Below are positions 46,701-56,408 of a stretch of 64,000 nt of DNA, in pieces. Numbering within the stretch: the stretch's first letter is position 1; each line of letters begins with the position of its first letter. The position numbers and the translations under genes were made by a program. The stretch spans positions 1 through 64,000 of the forward strand of contig BOKV01000004.1 in NCBI GenBank assembly GCA_016861165.1, written 5' to 3'. This DNA is from Alphaproteobacteria bacterium. Its GTDB lineage: Bacteria > Pseudomonadota > Alphaproteobacteria > Rhizobiales > Rhizobiaceae. A model generated the notes under the pieces. That model made no database searches and was not told where the DNA came from. It was given only the letters and a program-made list of their open reading frames with translations.

Positions 46701-49173
46701 GCAGCGCCGCGGCACGGTTGTCGAACTGGGTGATCAGTTCGGTGCCGACCGAGGAGACCATCTCGCCGAGATGGCGCGAGCGCCGGTCGATCTCGGCGAC
46801 GAGGCCGCTCGAGCGGTTGTCGATCTTGTCGAATTCGGCGGCCAGAATCTGCTGGCCCTCGACCAGGTTGTCGCGGATGGCGAAAGTGCGTTCGTCGATG
46901 ACGGAGGCGATCTTGTCGCCGACCTCGCCGATCATCGAGCCCATGCGCGCGGTGCTCTTGTCGATCTCGGCGACAAGGCCGGTCGAGCGGTCGTCCATCT
47001 TGTCGAGTTCGGAGACCAGGCGCTGCTGGCCGGCCTCGATGCTGAGCTGGATCGCCTCGGAGCGCTGCTCGATCACCGCCGCCAGCTTCACGCCGGCCTC
47101 GTTGACCATCTCGCTCATGCGCTCGCTGCGCTTGTCGATCTCGGCGACGAGGCCGGTCGAGCGGTTGTCCATCTTGTCGAGTTCGGCGGCCAGCCGGTCA
47201 TGCCCCTCGGCAATGCCGCGCTGGATCGCCTCGGTGCGCTGGTCGATGACGGCGGCGAGCTTGTAGCCGGCCTTGTTGACCATCTCGCCCATGTGCTCGG
47301 CGCGCCGGTCGATCTCGGCTATGAGGCCGGTCGAGCGGTTGTCCATCTTGTCCAGTTCGGCGACGAGCCGCTGCTGGCCGAGATTGAGGTTTTCGGCGAT
47401 GCGGTCGATGCGCTCGTCCATCGCCGCCGTCATCGTGCCCTGGACGCTTTCCAGGCCGAGGCGGGCCTCGATCGCCTTGGCCGAGACGCCGGCCATCGCC
47501 TCCTCCAGCGCCCGGGCGATGATGTCCTTGCCGGTACCGAACGACTGGGCGACGTCACCGGCGCGGGCGCGCAGGGTTTGGTCGAACCGCTCGACATGGC
47601 CGGCGATCGCCGCCTCGACGCCGGAAGTCGCCGCCTGCATGGCGTCGTTCTTCTCCTGCAGCCGGCCGACGATCGAATCCATGTGGCCGGTCACGTCCTG
47701 GCCGAAATGGGCGAGGCGCTCGACGATGACCGAGCCAAGCTTGTCGGCCTTCTCGTCGAGAACGCGTTCGAGCGCCTGGGTCTGGGTGCCGAGCGCCTTG
47801 ACGAGGGCTACGCCGCGCGTGCCGAGTTCCTTGCCGGCGGTGGCGATCTGGTCGTTGACAATGCCCTCGATGCGGGTGGTGGCGTCCTCGACATATTTCT
47901 GCTGCTGGGTCAGCTTGTCGAATACCGTCTCAATGCGGCCGTCGAGCGCGGTGCCGAAGCCGGTCAGTCGCGTCTCGACCGTCTGGTCGAGTTCGGTGAG
48001 GCGGTCCTGGACGATCCGGTCGAAATCGCTGGCGCGCAGCGCGATCATCTCGGCCATCTGCGAGCCGCTCTGCGACAGCATGTCGGTCAGCCGGCCGCTG
48101 ACCGATTCCAGGTTGCCGATGACGTGCTGGCCTTCCTCGCCAAGCGATTCGACGATGCGCGAGGAGGTGGCGAGCACGGCCTGCTCGATGCGCGAGGCGA
48201 CCGCGTCGACCTCGTCGCTGATGCCCTTGTGGGTGTCGGTCAGCGAGGCGCGCAGCTGGTCGACATGGCTGACCACGTCGTGGCGTTCGGCGGCCAGTTC
48301 GCTGACCAGCCCCTTCAGGCGCACCTCGGCGTCGGCATAGGAACGTTCGAGGTTGCCGACCTCGGATTCGACGATCTGCTCCAATTCGCCGGCGCGCGCC
48401 AGCGCCCGCTCGACGCCCTCGTTGATCGCGGCGACCTCGCGGCGGATGGCGTGACCGACGGAAGCGACGGAGGCGGCGGCCATCTCCTCTGGCTGCAGCA
48501 GGCGGATGGCGGCCTCTGCCATCGTTCGGGCGGCGACCCGCATCTCCTGTGCCCGGCGCACCAGCGCGGCGATGGCGAAGATGAGCAGGACCGGAATGAT
48601 GGCGAGCGCGGCGAAGGCCCATGACATCGGCTGGCCCAGCACGTCGCCCAGCCCGCCCGGCAGCATCCCGCTCGAACGGGCGAGCAGGAACAGCGCGCCG
48701 GCACAGCCGAGCCAGACCAGGCTCACCAGCCCGGCGATGGCATAGGCGCGCGACGGCGGCGCCTGGCGCTGCAGCGAATAGACGATGTCGGCGATGCGCT
48801 GGTCGTTGGCGGGCAGCAGGTCGGCCGGCTCGGCCATCTGCGCCGTTTCGGATGTCCGGCGCTGCCTGGCGGCGTCGGGGCCCGGCCGGGCGCTGCCGCT
48901 GCCGGGGGTAGCCGCCGCGGCGGCCGGGCGCTGGCTCTGCTGGCGAAGATCGTTGGCTGCCTCGGCCAGCTTCTGTTCCAGTTCGGAAAAGTCGGGGTCG
49001 ATGTCGGCCGCGGGCTCCGCGGCGCTCTTGGTCTCCTGGGCCTCCTCGGCCTCCCGGGCCTCCTTGGCGTCGGACGGCGATATCTCGATCTCGTTGAAGT
49101 CGATGTTCAGCGCGTCTTCGACCGCGCGCAACGCCGTTTCGGACGTATTGTCCTTCTTGGGTTCGGACGCCAT
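43717..49173 (-). CDS. Giant coiled-coil membrane protein, Growth Pole Ring (GPR/RgsE)-like
   Basis: This 1818-residue protein has an acidic cytoplasmic N-terminus (1-140), two membrane helices (about 143-165 and 184-205), a long helical region, and a Pro/Ala-rich linker (about 1540-1690). It ends in a conserved domain (about 1690-1818; SMDIARAIDHEASVDLWERY, RLYTLQGQKTFDEI, SDTGKVYTMLAHA). Residues 602-1185 are eleven tandem repeats, 58 residues (four), 47 (five), then 58 (two), of pattern ELDKMDNRSxGLVAEID ... EGQQ. Architecture and C-terminal domain match the giant apolipoprotein-like GPR of Agrobacterium and RgsE of Sinorhizobium, which form a ring at the growing pole. Start ATG 49173 follows GGGGAAG. 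Identification is by remembered family features, not a search. Confidence 0.8.
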   Translation of the reverse strand: MASEPKKDNTSETALRAVEDALNIDFNEIEISPSDAKEAREAEEAQETKSAAEPAADIDPDFSELEQKLAEAANDLRQQSQRPAAAAATPGSGSARPGPDAARQRRTSETAQMAEPADLLPANDQRIADIVYSLQRQAPPSRAYAIAGLVSLVWLGCAGALFLLARSSGMLPGGLGDVLGQPMSWAFAALAIIPVLLIFAIAALVRRAQEMRVAARTMAEAAIRLLQPEEMAAASVASVGHAIRREVAAINEGVERALARAGELEQIVESEVGNLERSYADAEVRLKGLVSELAAERHDVVSHVDQLRASLTDTHKGISDEVDAVASRIEQAVLATSSRIVESLGEEGQHVIGNLESVSGRLTDMLSQSGSQMAEMIALRASDFDRIVQDRLTELDQTVETRLTGFGTALDGRIETVFDKLTQQQKYVEDATTRIEGIVNDQIATAGKELGTRGVALVKALGTQTQALERVLDEKADKLGSVIVERLAHFGQDVTGHMDSIVGRLQEKNDAMQAATSGVEAAIAGHVERFDQTLRARAGDVAQSFGTGKDIIARALEEAMAGVSAKAIEARLGLESVQGTMTAAMDERIDRIAENLNLGQQRLVAELDKMDNRSTGLIAEIDRRAEHMGEMVNKAGYKLAAVIDQRTEAIQRGIAEGHDRLAAELDKMDNRSTGLVAEIDKRSERMSEMVNEAGVKLAAVIEQRSEAIQLSIEAGQQRLVSELDKMDDRSTGLVAEIDKSTARMGSMIGEVGDKIASVIDERTFAIRDNLVEGQQILAAEFDKIDNRSSGLVAEIDRRSRHLGEMVSSVGTELITQFDNRAAALRRAMHEGQQKLFDEIGRVDAQADRLGDIIASSSGQILAQFDDRTLAFRQALETGQQKVADEIDRIDRHTGRLGEMIATSTGQIFSQFDNRTLTLRQVLDEGQQRVADEIARIDGHADLLGQSITRASNEMLAQFEDRAGTLRQAIDEGHRRVVDEIEHIDQRADNLGQVIVQTSGRLLAQFDERAGTLRQAIDEGHRRVVEELDHIDQRADNLGQVIAQTSGRMLAQFDERAATIRKAMEEGQNRLFGEVDRIEERNVALVSELDKQTERVGATLRQASTDLSTTFESGVSLLRQNIGEGQQAIFAEIENLNVGGGKLLDEINSRSRLLGDTLNNAVDHIGGVIDEKNRSIFATMRQGRDEFLAELDKSARDMVIGIDAKRAELAEQLGEHIEMTGRQIDSKAEALASLLTQRASAINASLGNELVETQRVLEERTREFTEALAERARELTTVLDEHGMPVVEGLRQGGSELVAEIERVGASLSTELGSLLQTLGISTRALDETIVQARSSIGSIERNIVESTTRLAETVDKAGIDSENARQVAERVAANVGETTDYLLNNLSSNSLRFEKQVKELREASDAVTAAQKQLAHVLETRQEPLEQLAQSLSERSTAIEQSVINFSSVLSSLIQDIMHKANTAGSKVTEEIESSFDQAVSRLSETVEAMRAAAQDIRQELDQTRAQMRRGVMELPVEVKESADTMRRVLVDQIAALKELSEIVTKSGRAYDSGPPASQQPRLVAGAGSTRAAAVHLETVRPVPPAPRPAEPAAPPAATRLARAPAPDMSLAPLRGSIDAPVERRPERAAEPEPARRPAARASETAPPPAAEAAKPAQPGSWVSELLRRASRDDAPAQQRKGEAPAAPQPEAGRGEAARPPLHAIESLNSLSMDIARAIDHEASVDLWERYQRGERNVFTRRLYTLQGQKTFDEIRAKYARDPEFRAAVDRYIADFERLLEDVGRNDRDNMMTQTYLTSDTGKVYTMLAHAAGRFGNV

Positions 49174-49615
49174 ACAGCTTCCCCGTATCCAGGCTCCGAT
49201 CCTGCTGGAAAGGAGCTACTCCATACCCCGCGCCTGGCCGGGTGGACGATCCCGGTGGACACGGCATGGTCGCCGGTAGTGGCCGGTGCAGCCACGATAT
49301 CGGCATCTTAGCCGCATCGGGGCAACCGGACACGTTTCGACCAAGGCCGCATTCATCGTCGTCATCCGAACATCCCGGTCGACAGGGACACCCGGAGGCT
49401 CGGATCAGCAGACGGACCTGCGAGACTAGCAGAATTCACAGGCATAGTCGCGGACCCTTGCCGCCAAAGTCTCGTAATGGCACAGTTGTTAACAACCGAC
49501 AAGGAACCGGGCCCTGACGGGCAACAAAAGTAAACATAAGGTTAACGGCGATCCGACCCGCCCGGCGCCGGCGCGTCGTGTTGTGGCGGAGGCAGGGCGG
49601 CAGGCGCATGCGGCC
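49174..49615. other. Intergenic region upstream of the giant gene
   Basis: This 442-base gap lies between the divergent giant gene and a small conserved protein and must hold both promoters. It contains a perfect 12-base palindrome GTTGTTAACAAC (49485-49496) and a nearby GGTTAAC (near 49540). No gene is seen in it. Confidence 0.5.
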
Positions 49616-49897
49616 ATGATCGAGGCGCATTCCGAGGGCGGCACGAGAGGGCAGGGCGGCCACGACGCCGCCGCCCGGCCGAGCGAGGCGCAGCGGCGCT
49701 ATCTGCGCCACGGCCTCGCCCAACCCGGCGGCAAGCTGCCGCTGTTCGATGACGAGGGCCGCGAGATAAGCCCCAGGACCATCCGCGCCTGCATCGAGCG
49801 CGGCTGGGCCGAGCCGTGGTTTGCCAACCCGACCAAGCGCAACTGGCTGGTCTGCCGGCTGACGGCGACGGGGCGGGCGGCGGCCGCGCCCGACTGA
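49616..49897 (+). CDS. Small conserved protein, unknown function
   Basis: This 93-residue protein contains a block recognisable from rhizobial genomes: EAQRRYLRHGLAQPGGKLPLFDDEGREI ... IERGWAEPWFANP ... WLVCRLTATGR. The C-terminal part reads like a small winged-helix fold (LTATGR end), so nucleic acid binding is possible but not shown. I use ATG 49616; a GTG at 49583 adds 11 residues. Confidence 0.68.
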   Translation: MIEAHSEGGTRGQGGHDAAARPSEAQRRYLRHGLAQPGGKLPLFDDEGREISPRTIRACIERGWAEPWFANPTKRNWLVCRLTATGRAAAAPD

Positions 49898-49983
49898 CCA
49901 GTCTCCACGCGGGATTAACGGAATCTTTGCGCGGCGGTCCTAGGATTGGCGCTGGGACGCCGATCATTGAGGGGATTGCCGCC

Positions 49984-50337
49984 ATGGGCATGGCACTGAG
50001 AAGCGATGTCGCCCGCGCCGCGCGCCTGTCGGGCACCGCCAAGCCCGTCGATCTGGTCCATCTCTCCGCGCTGACGCTGGGCGACCGCGAACTCGAGCGC
50101 GACGTGCTCGCCACCTTCCTCGGTCAGGCCGACATCTACCTCGCCTGCCTCAGGGCGGCGCGCGACCGCAAGGCCCGCCAGCGGGCCGCGCACGCGCTGA
50201 AGGGCGCTGCCCGCGGCATCGGCGCCTGGGAACTGGCCGAACGGGCGGGGGAGGCCGAAGCCAAGACGTTCACCGACGGGGCCGCGCTCGAAGCCGAGAT
50301 GCGGCGCGTGTGCGACTACATCCGCTCGCTCGTCTGA
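49984..50337 (+). CDS. Histidine phosphotransfer (Hpt) domain protein
   Basis: This 117-residue protein has the Hpt motif AAHALKGAARGIGAWELAERA, with His70 as the phosphorylated residue, inside a four-helix bundle. Stand-alone Hpt proteins relay phosphate between hybrid kinases and response regulators, as ChpT does for CtrA, though this is a simple monomeric type. No kinase or regulator gene is adjacent. ATG at 49984 with GAGGGG upstream. Confidence 0.85.
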   Translation: MGMALRSDVARAARLSGTAKPVDLVHLSALTLGDRELERDVLATFLGQADIYLACLRAARDRKARQRAAHALKGAARGIGAWELAERAGEAEAKTFTDGAALEAEMRRVCDYIRSLV

Positions 50338-50354
50338 CTGGCTTGATGCCTGCC

Positions 50355-50792
50355 TCAGGCGCAGGCGTTATCGCCGGAGGCCCAGCGCCGCACGTCGCCG
50401 GCGATGCGCTCGCCGTGGGCCGAGGACAGCAATGGCCCGTAGGCCTGGATGTCGCTGAACGTGCCGCTGGCGGTGGTCCCCTTCGTCTCGGCCTGGATGA
50501 CGAGGACCGGCAGCGCCGAAGGATCGCGTCTCGGCACCAGCAGCACGCGCGGCCGACCGGCCGGCGAGTTAACCTCATCGGCGAGGCGATAGGCGGCAAA
50601 AGCGCTGTCGGCGCTCTTGAACCAGCAGGTCTGCGCCGCTCGGGCGACGGCGAGAATGATCTCGGTCGGCGCCGCTTCGCCCTTCAGCGCCAGCACCCTG
50701 GAGGAACCGCCCACCTGGCAGGCGGGCAGGGCGGCAGCCAGAAGCAGGCCGGCGAACCGGGCGCGGCGCGCCGGCGAGGGAACATGATTCAA
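50355..50792 (-). CDS. Lipoprotein coupled to purQ
   Basis: This 145-residue protein starts at TTG 50792, which overlaps the purQ stop codon (TTGA) and is preceded by GGAGG. Its signal ends [10 protein letters not shown] (Cys25), a lipobox. The mature part is a small mixed domain (residues 30-145) with [19 protein letters not shown] do not recognise a family. Start choice rests on the overlap and ribosome site, since no in-frame ATG precedes the signal peptide. Unusual as a purine-operon passenger. Confidence 0.75.
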   Translation of the reverse strand: MNHVPSPARRARFAGLLLAAALPACQVGGSSRVLALKGEAAPTEIILAVARAAQTCWFKSADSAFAAYRLADEVNSPAGRPRVLLVPRRDPSALPVLVIQAETKGTTASGTFSDIQAYGPLLSSAHGERIAGDVRRWASGDNACA

Positions 50793-51454
50793 GCGGCCTC
50801 CAATGCGCTTTCGAACAGCGCGCGCCCGTCGGTGCCGCCATGGGCGGGCTCGATCAGGTTCTCGGGGTGGGGCATCATGCCCATGACGTTGCCGGCCTCG
50901 TTGACGATGCCGGCGATGTCGTTGAGCGAGCCGTTCGGATTGGTTCCCAGCGCGTAGCGGAAGACGACCTGGCCGTTGCCTTCGATGCGCCGCAACGTTT
51001 CGGCGTCGGCGAAGTAGTTGCCATCGTGATGGGCGACCGGGCAGCGCAGGACCTGTCCCTTCTCGTAGTGCCGGGTGAAGGCGGTGCCTGCGTTCTCCAC
51101 CACGAGCCGCACCTGGCGGCAGACGAAGCGCAGTCCGGCATTGCGCATCAGCACGCCCGGAAGCATTCCGGCCTCGGTCAGGATCTGGAAGCCGTTGCAG
51201 ACGCCCAGCACCAGCCGGCCCTCGGCCGCGCGCCGGCGCAGCGCGGCAATGACCGGCGAACGGGCGGCGATGGCGCCGGCGCGCAGATAGTCGCCATAGG
51301 AAAAGCCGCCGGGAATGACGTAAAGGTCGGCCGCCGGCAGTTCGGACTCGGCGTGCCAGACGACGGAGGGCTGACGGCCTGAAATCCTGGTGAGCGCGGC
51401 GATCATGTCGCGCTCGCGGTTGAGGCCGGGAAAAACGATGACGGCGGCGGTCAT
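50789..51454 (-). CDS. purQ: Phosphoribosylformylglycinamidine synthase subunit PurQ
   Basis: This 221-residue class I glutamine amidotransferase supplies ammonia to Pur[17 protein letters not shown] forms the oxyanion hole, [13 protein letters not shown] holds the catalytic Cys (about residue 87), and MMPHPEN the catalytic His-x-Glu. ATG at 51454. The lipoprotein gene overlaps its stop. Upstream on the same strand are the DUF3592 gene, purS and purC. Confidence 0.96.
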   Translation of the reverse strand: MTAAVIVFPGLNRERDMIAALTRISGRQPSVVWHAESELPAADLYVIPGGFSYGDYLRAGAIAARSPVIAALRRRAAEGRLVLGVCNGFQILTEAGMLPGVLMRNAGLRFVCRQVRLVVENAGTAFTRHYEKGQVLRCPVAHHDGNYFADAETLRRIEGNGQVVFRYALGTNPNGSLNDIAGIVNEAGNVMGMMPHPENLIEPAHGGTDGRALFESALEAA

Positions 51455-51578
51455 TGGCGAAGGCCTTCGAGCGTGATTCGGGATGGAATTTGGATAGTGA
51501 AAGAGCGGATTCCTCGCTCCGGCGCAACGGTTTTGCGCTTGCGCGACGCTGAGGCGCGGCAGGGGGCGGCCCTGCCCG

Positions 51579-52163
51579 TCAGCCTGCCGCCTGCTGCGGC
51601 GGCGCGGCAACCGGCCGGCGGCCGACGAGCCAGCCGATCAGCAGCAGCAACGCCCAGATGCCGGCGCCGACCAATGCCATGATCCACAGCAGGTCGAGGT
51701 CGGTGGCCACATTGGCGCGGTCGACCGATTGCGCATCCTGCGGGTCGACCAGGATCGGCACCGTCGCGCCGGCCGCCACCGGGGTCGCCGAGACGCGGGT
51801 GCGCAGGAGGGTCTGGGTGTGCATGCGGCCGCCGGCCTCGTAGATGATCCGTGCAAATTCCCTCGGCGTAGTGCGCCAGCTGTTGTAGAGGATGCTGCGG
51901 TTCTGCTCGATGTAGCCGTCGGCCTCCTCGCAGGCGAGCGTCGTCGCCCGCCGCCAGTTCTTGCCGGACTTGTATTCCACCTCGCACAGGGTGATGAGCT
52001 CGCCGACGGTTGCCTCGGCATGGTGCCAGTTCTGCGCGTGGCTGTAGCGGGAATAGACGACGTAGCCGGCGACGGCCATCAGGAACAGGAAGATCGCCAG
52101 GCCGATGAAGAACATCACCAGCATCGTCGCGCGCAGCGACTGCGCACCTTGCGGCATGGCCAT
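51579..52163 (-). CDS. DUF3592 membrane protein
   Basis: This 194-residue protein has a membrane helix near each end (about 12-36 and 155-178) with an exposed domain of about 115 residues between them. [20 protein letters not shown] and the later [15 protein letters not shown] fit DUF3592, a family of membrane proteins of unknown function. It lies between purS and purQ, which are usually adjacent in rhizobia. ATG at 52163, with 52157 as alternative. Confidence 0.8.
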   Translation of the reverse strand: MAMPQGAQSLRATMLVMFFIGLAIFLFLMAVAGYVVYSRYSHAQNWHHAEATVGELITLCEVEYKSGKNWRRATTLACEEADGYIEQNRSILYNSWRTTPREFARIIYEAGGRMHTQTLLRTRVSATPVAAGATVPILVDPQDAQSVDRANVATDLDLLWIMALVGAGIWALLLLIGWLVGRRPVAAPPQQAAG

Positions 52164-52271
52164 TGCAGAGCACCCCAAGCCCGACCGGCACAGGATAGCA
52201 GCCGCGCCGGCCGGCACAAGCGGCAAAAGCAGAGTGAAGCGCCGATGGCGGGCGGTGGCGCGCCGCGCGAC

Positions 52272-52514
52272 TCAACCGATCTCCACCGCGTAGTCCTCGA
52301 TCACCGTGTTGGCGAGCAGCTTTTCGCACATTGCCTTGAGCTCGGCGGCGGCCCTGGCCCGGTCGCTCCCCTCCATCTCGATGTCGAACACCTTGCCCTG
52401 ACGCACGGCGGCGACGTCGCCAAAGCCGAGCGCCGACAACGCGCCCTCGATCGCCTTGCCCTGCGGATCGAGAACGCCGTTCTTCAGCGTGACGGTGACG
52501 CGCGCCCTGATCAT
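52272..52514 (-). CDS. purS: Phosphoribosylformylglycinamidine synthase subunit PurS
   Basis: This 80-residue subunit bridges PurL and PurQ in the FGAM synthase complex. RVTVTLKNGVLDPQGKAIEGALSALGF is the PurS signature and length is normal. It lies 28 bases downstream of purC. Its presence fits the small type of PurL encoded at 35.6-37.9 kb. Confidence 0.95.
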   Translation of the reverse strand: MIRARVTVTLKNGVLDPQGKAIEGALSALGFGDVAAVRQGKVFDIEMEGSDRARAAAELKAMCEKLLANTVIEDYAVEIG

Positions 52515-52542
52515 CCTCGCCCTTGCCAGCTCCGGTAGACGA

Positions 52543-53316
52543 TCAGTCGGACTTCACCAGCACCGGGCCGGTGGGGCGCGGCGGCTCGTTCTCGTTCATG
52601 ATGCCGAGGCGGCGGGCGACCTCGCGATAGGCCTCCAGCATGCCACCCATGTCGCGGCGGAAGCGGTCCTTGTCCATCTTTTCGGATGTCTGGACGTCCC
52701 ACAGCCGGCACGAATCGGGCGAGATCTCGTCGGCGACGACGATGCGCATCATGTCGCCCTCGTAGAGGCGGCCCATCTCGATCTTGAAGTCGACCAGCTG
52801 GATGCCGACGCCGAGGAACAGGCCGGACAGGAAGTCGTTGACGCGGATGGCGAGGCTCATCATGTCGTCGATGTCCTGCGGGCTCGCCCAGCCGAAGGCG
52901 GTGATGTGCTCCTCCGAGACCATCGGGTCGTTCAATTCGTCCTTCTTGTAGTAGAACTCGATGATCGAGCGCGGCAGCACCTCGCCTTCCGGAATGCCGA
53001 GGCGTTCCGACAGCGAGCCGGCGGCGATGTTGCGCACCACCACTTCGAGCGGGATCATCTCGACCTCGCGGATGAGCTGCTCGCGCATGTTGAGACGCCG
53101 GATGAAATGGGTCGGGATGCCGATCCGGTTCATGTGGGTGAAGATGAACTCGGAGATGCGGTTGTTGAGGACGCCCTTGCCCTCGACGATCTCGTGCTTC
53201 TTCTTGTTGAAGGCGGTGGCGTCGTCCTTGAAGAACTGCACGAGCGTGCCGGGCTCCGGGCCTTCATAGAGTATCTTTGCCTTGCCCTCGTAGATGCGGC
53301 GGCGTCTGCTCATCAT
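52543..53316 (-). CDS. purC: Phosphoribosylaminoimidazole-succinocarboxamide synthase
   Basis: This 257-residue SAICAR synthase joins aspartate to CAIR using [18 protein letters not shown] is the nucleotide-binding start, [20 protein letters not shown] and [10 protein letters not shown] contain active-site residues. A doubled ATG at 53316/53313 is preceded by AGGAACGAG. It heads the purC-purS-(DUF3592)-purQ-lipoprotein run and is divergent from the zeta inhibitor gene across 317 bases. Confidence 0.96.
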   Translation of the reverse strand: MMSRRRRIYEGKAKILYEGPEPGTLVQFFKDDATAFNKKKHEIVEGKGVLNNRISEFIFTHMNRIGIPTHFIRRLNMREQLIREVEMIPLEVVVRNIAAGSLSERLGIPEGEVLPRSIIEFYYKKDELNDPMVSEEHITAFGWASPQDIDDMMSLAIRVNDFLSGLFLGVGIQLVDFKIEMGRLYEGDMMRIVVADEISPDSCRLWDVQTSEKMDKDRFRRDMGGMLEAYREVARRLGIMNENEPPRPTGPVLVKSD

Positions 53317-53633
53317 CTCGTTCCTGTCTGGAAAGCGCGCCGATCACGGTACGGCCCGGATCGGCGACAATCGTGGCTGAAGCCCGGGAATCGCCCGTTG
53401 GGCCGCCACCGGCAAACCCTACTTGAAGGGCCCTCGATTAACAATGCGGCCGTGGCACAAGCTCGGGCCCCGCTCGCCGATGCCCGCTGCGCTGTTCTCG
53501 GCCGGCGCCGCCCGCGCCGCGGCCGGCAGAGCCTGTAGCAGGACGGCTTGTGCGGTGCAATCTTTCTGTTCAAATGCCCCCGGTGATCCCCTATATAGCC
53601 GCTAGGTTCAGGCACGCGGTCCAGGAGGCAGGA
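53317..53633. other. Divergent promoter region purC / zeta inhibitor
   Basis: This 317-base gap has no convincing gene. An AT-richer stretch near 53425-53445 and another at 53560-53605 are the likely promoter zones for the two divergent genes. I found no PurR-like operator I could name. Confidence 0.4.
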
Positions 53634-53957
53634 ATGAGCGGAATCGACGATCGGGGCAAGGCGTACGAAGACCGGTTCGCCCATGACGAGGAGCTGAAAT
53701 TCAGGGCTATGGCGCGGCGCAACAAGCTGCTCGGCCTGTGGGCGGCCGAAAAGCTCGGCAAGTCGGGCGCGGACGCCGAGAGCTACGCCAGGGAGGTGAT
53801 CCGCGCCGATTTCGACGAGCCGGGCGATGAGGATGTGTTCCGCAAGGTGCGCGGCGATTTCGACGCGGCCGGGGTCGATCAGTCGGACCACCAGATCCGC
53901 CGCACCATGGAGGAATTGAAGGCGACCGCCATGGAACAGATCATGAAGGAAAGCTGA
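53634..53957 (+). CDS. DUF1476 protein, F1-ATPase zeta inhibitor subunit
   Basis: This 107-residue protein matches DUF1476, the alphaproteobacterial zeta subunit that inhibits the F1-ATPase of Paracoccus denitrificans. The N-terminal DDRGKAYEDRFAHDEEL is the intrinsically flexible inhibitory segment, followed by the four-helix domain (FRAMARRNKLLGLWAAEKLG ... EEDVFRK-type DEDVFRKVRGDF). It is regularly found beside purC in rhizobia, as here. ATG 53634 follows CAGGAGGCAGG. A strong intrinsic terminator follows. Confidence 0.93.
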   Translation: MSGIDDRGKAYEDRFAHDEELKFRAMARRNKLLGLWAAEKLGKSGADAESYAREVIRADFDEPGDEDVFRKVRGDFDAAGVDQSDHQIRRTMEELKATAMEQIMKES

Positions 53958-53985
53958 CGCCTCCACAGCCGGAACCGGCCCATGC

Positions 53986-54007
53986 GAACCCGCCCCGTGG
54001 CGGGTTC
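53986..54007 (+). terminator. Intrinsic terminator after the zeta inhibitor gene
   Basis: GAACCCGCC (53986-53994) and GGCGGGTTC (53999-54007) form a perfect 9-bp stem with a 4-base loop and are followed by TTTC. It lies 28 bases after the stop codon, between convergent genes. Confidence 0.88.
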
Positions 54008-54009
54008 TT

Positions 54010-54564
54010 TCATTTGGCGAGGCGGGCGAGGAACCGGGCGAACACCAGCAGCCCCTCCGGCCAGGGACCGTGGCCGCTCTCGTGATTGAGATGGCCGCTG
54101 GCGCCGGCGTCGATGAACAGCGAGCCCCATGCCGCGGCCATCGCCTCGGCGGTGGCGAAGGCGCAGAAGGGATCGTTGCGGCTGGCGACGGTGACCGACG
54201 GGAAGGGCAGGGGATCGCGCCTGAACGGCCCGAAGGTCATGAGGTGGCGCGGCCGGATCTGCGCGTTCTCTACGTCGGGAGGCGCCACCAGGAAGGCCCC
54301 GGCGACGCGGCCAGCGAAACGGTCGGCGGCGTTGACGATGACCTGGCTGCCGACCGAATGGCCGACGAGCACCACCGGTTGGCGAGCGCGTTCGACCTCG
54401 GCGAGGAGGTTATCGCGCCATTCCTCGAACACCGGCTTGTGCCAGTCTCCCATCGCCGCGCGGCGCGCGGTCGACAGCTTCCTTTCCCAGCGCGTCTGCC
54501 AATGGTCCGGGCCCGAACCCTTGTAGCCCGGCACGAACACGATGTCGGCTTCGCTCGATTTCAT
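54010..54564 (-). CDS. RBBP9/YdeN-family alpha/beta hydrolase
   Basis: This 184-residue serine hydrolase is a compact lipase-like protein of the YdeN/RBBP9 group. VFVPGYKGSGPDHWQTRWE opens the family, VVLVGHSVGSQVIV holds the nucleophile Ser, SRNDPFC the Asp and GASGHLNHESGHGPW the His. Substrate unknown. ATG at 54564 excludes an unlikely leader. Confidence 0.9.
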   Translation of the reverse strand: MKSSEADIVFVPGYKGSGPDHWQTRWERKLSTARRAAMGDWHKPVFEEWRDNLLAEVERARQPVVLVGHSVGSQVIVNAADRFAGRVAGAFLVAPPDVENAQIRPRHLMTFGPFRRDPLPFPSVTVASRNDPFCAFATAEAMAAAWGSLFIDAGASGHLNHESGHGPWPEGLLVFARFLARLAK

Positions 54565-54652
54565 CGGCGGGCAGATGGCGCGCCCGCCCGCCGGAGTCAA
54601 CCTGTCGGCCCTGCGGCCGATTTGGTCCGGCTGCCGGCCGGACGCGGCAACC

Positions 54653-54895
54653 CTACTGGGCCGGCTCGGCCGGCGCCGGGGCCGGGACCGCCGGCAGCGT
54701 CTCCTGCACGGCGCCTTCCTGCGTCACCGGCGGTTCGGGCACCGTGGCCGCCAGCACGAAGAAGCCGATCAGCAGCAGCGCCACCACGGCAAGGGCGATG
54801 AGGACGCCGGTGCCGCCGCCCTGCCGGTCGGCGCCGAAGCGGTCGTGGTGCAGGCGGTCATAGCCGCCGCTCTGGAAGTCGCGATAGTCGGTCAT
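54653..54895 (-). CDS. Small single-pass membrane protein, unknown function
   Basis: This 80-residue protein has a soluble N-terminus with Tyr/Asp/Gly residues (DYRDFQSGGYDRLHHDRF), one membrane helix (about 31-51) and a Pro/Ala/Glu-rich tail. ATG 54895 follows GGAAGGAG. No family recognised. It lies between purB and the YdeN-type hydrolase on the same strand. Confidence 0.65.
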   Translation of the reverse strand: MTDYRDFQSGGYDRLHHDRFGADRQGGGTGVLIALAVVALLLIGFFVLAATVPEPPVTQEGAVQETLPAVPAPAPAEPAQ

Positions 54896-54996
54896 GGCTT
54901 TACTCCTTCCTGCCCGCAAAAGCTGGGGAGAGACCGTGACGACAAGGGGGCGGCGGGATCACAAACGGTTAGCCTGTGTGTCAGCGCGCGAGGCGC

Positions 54997-56304
<1,308 letters not shown>

Positions 56305-56408
56305 CGCTCTTGCCTTCTTGCGTTCGTGCCGGGAGGGTTGTCGATCGCCTGATGCGCCAATAGCGCCGTCAGGTCAACTCGCCGCCGGCGGCAAGCGGGA
56401 CCGGCGAT

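Noticed and set aside
45590-47370. Regular DNA repeats resembling a CRISPR array
   Set aside because: The period corresponds to 47- or 58-codon protein repeats, units are diverged, and there are no short identical repeats with unique spacers.
44797-48624. 1275-codon open frame opposite the giant coiled-coil gene
   Set aside because: It mirrors the repeats of the real gene on the other strand and shows no family motif; codon bias favours the minus-strand gene.
49485-49496. GTTGTTAACAAC palindrome as a CtrA site
   Set aside because: CtrA sites have TTAA-N7-TTAA spacing, which is not met here; a palindrome this short could be chance.
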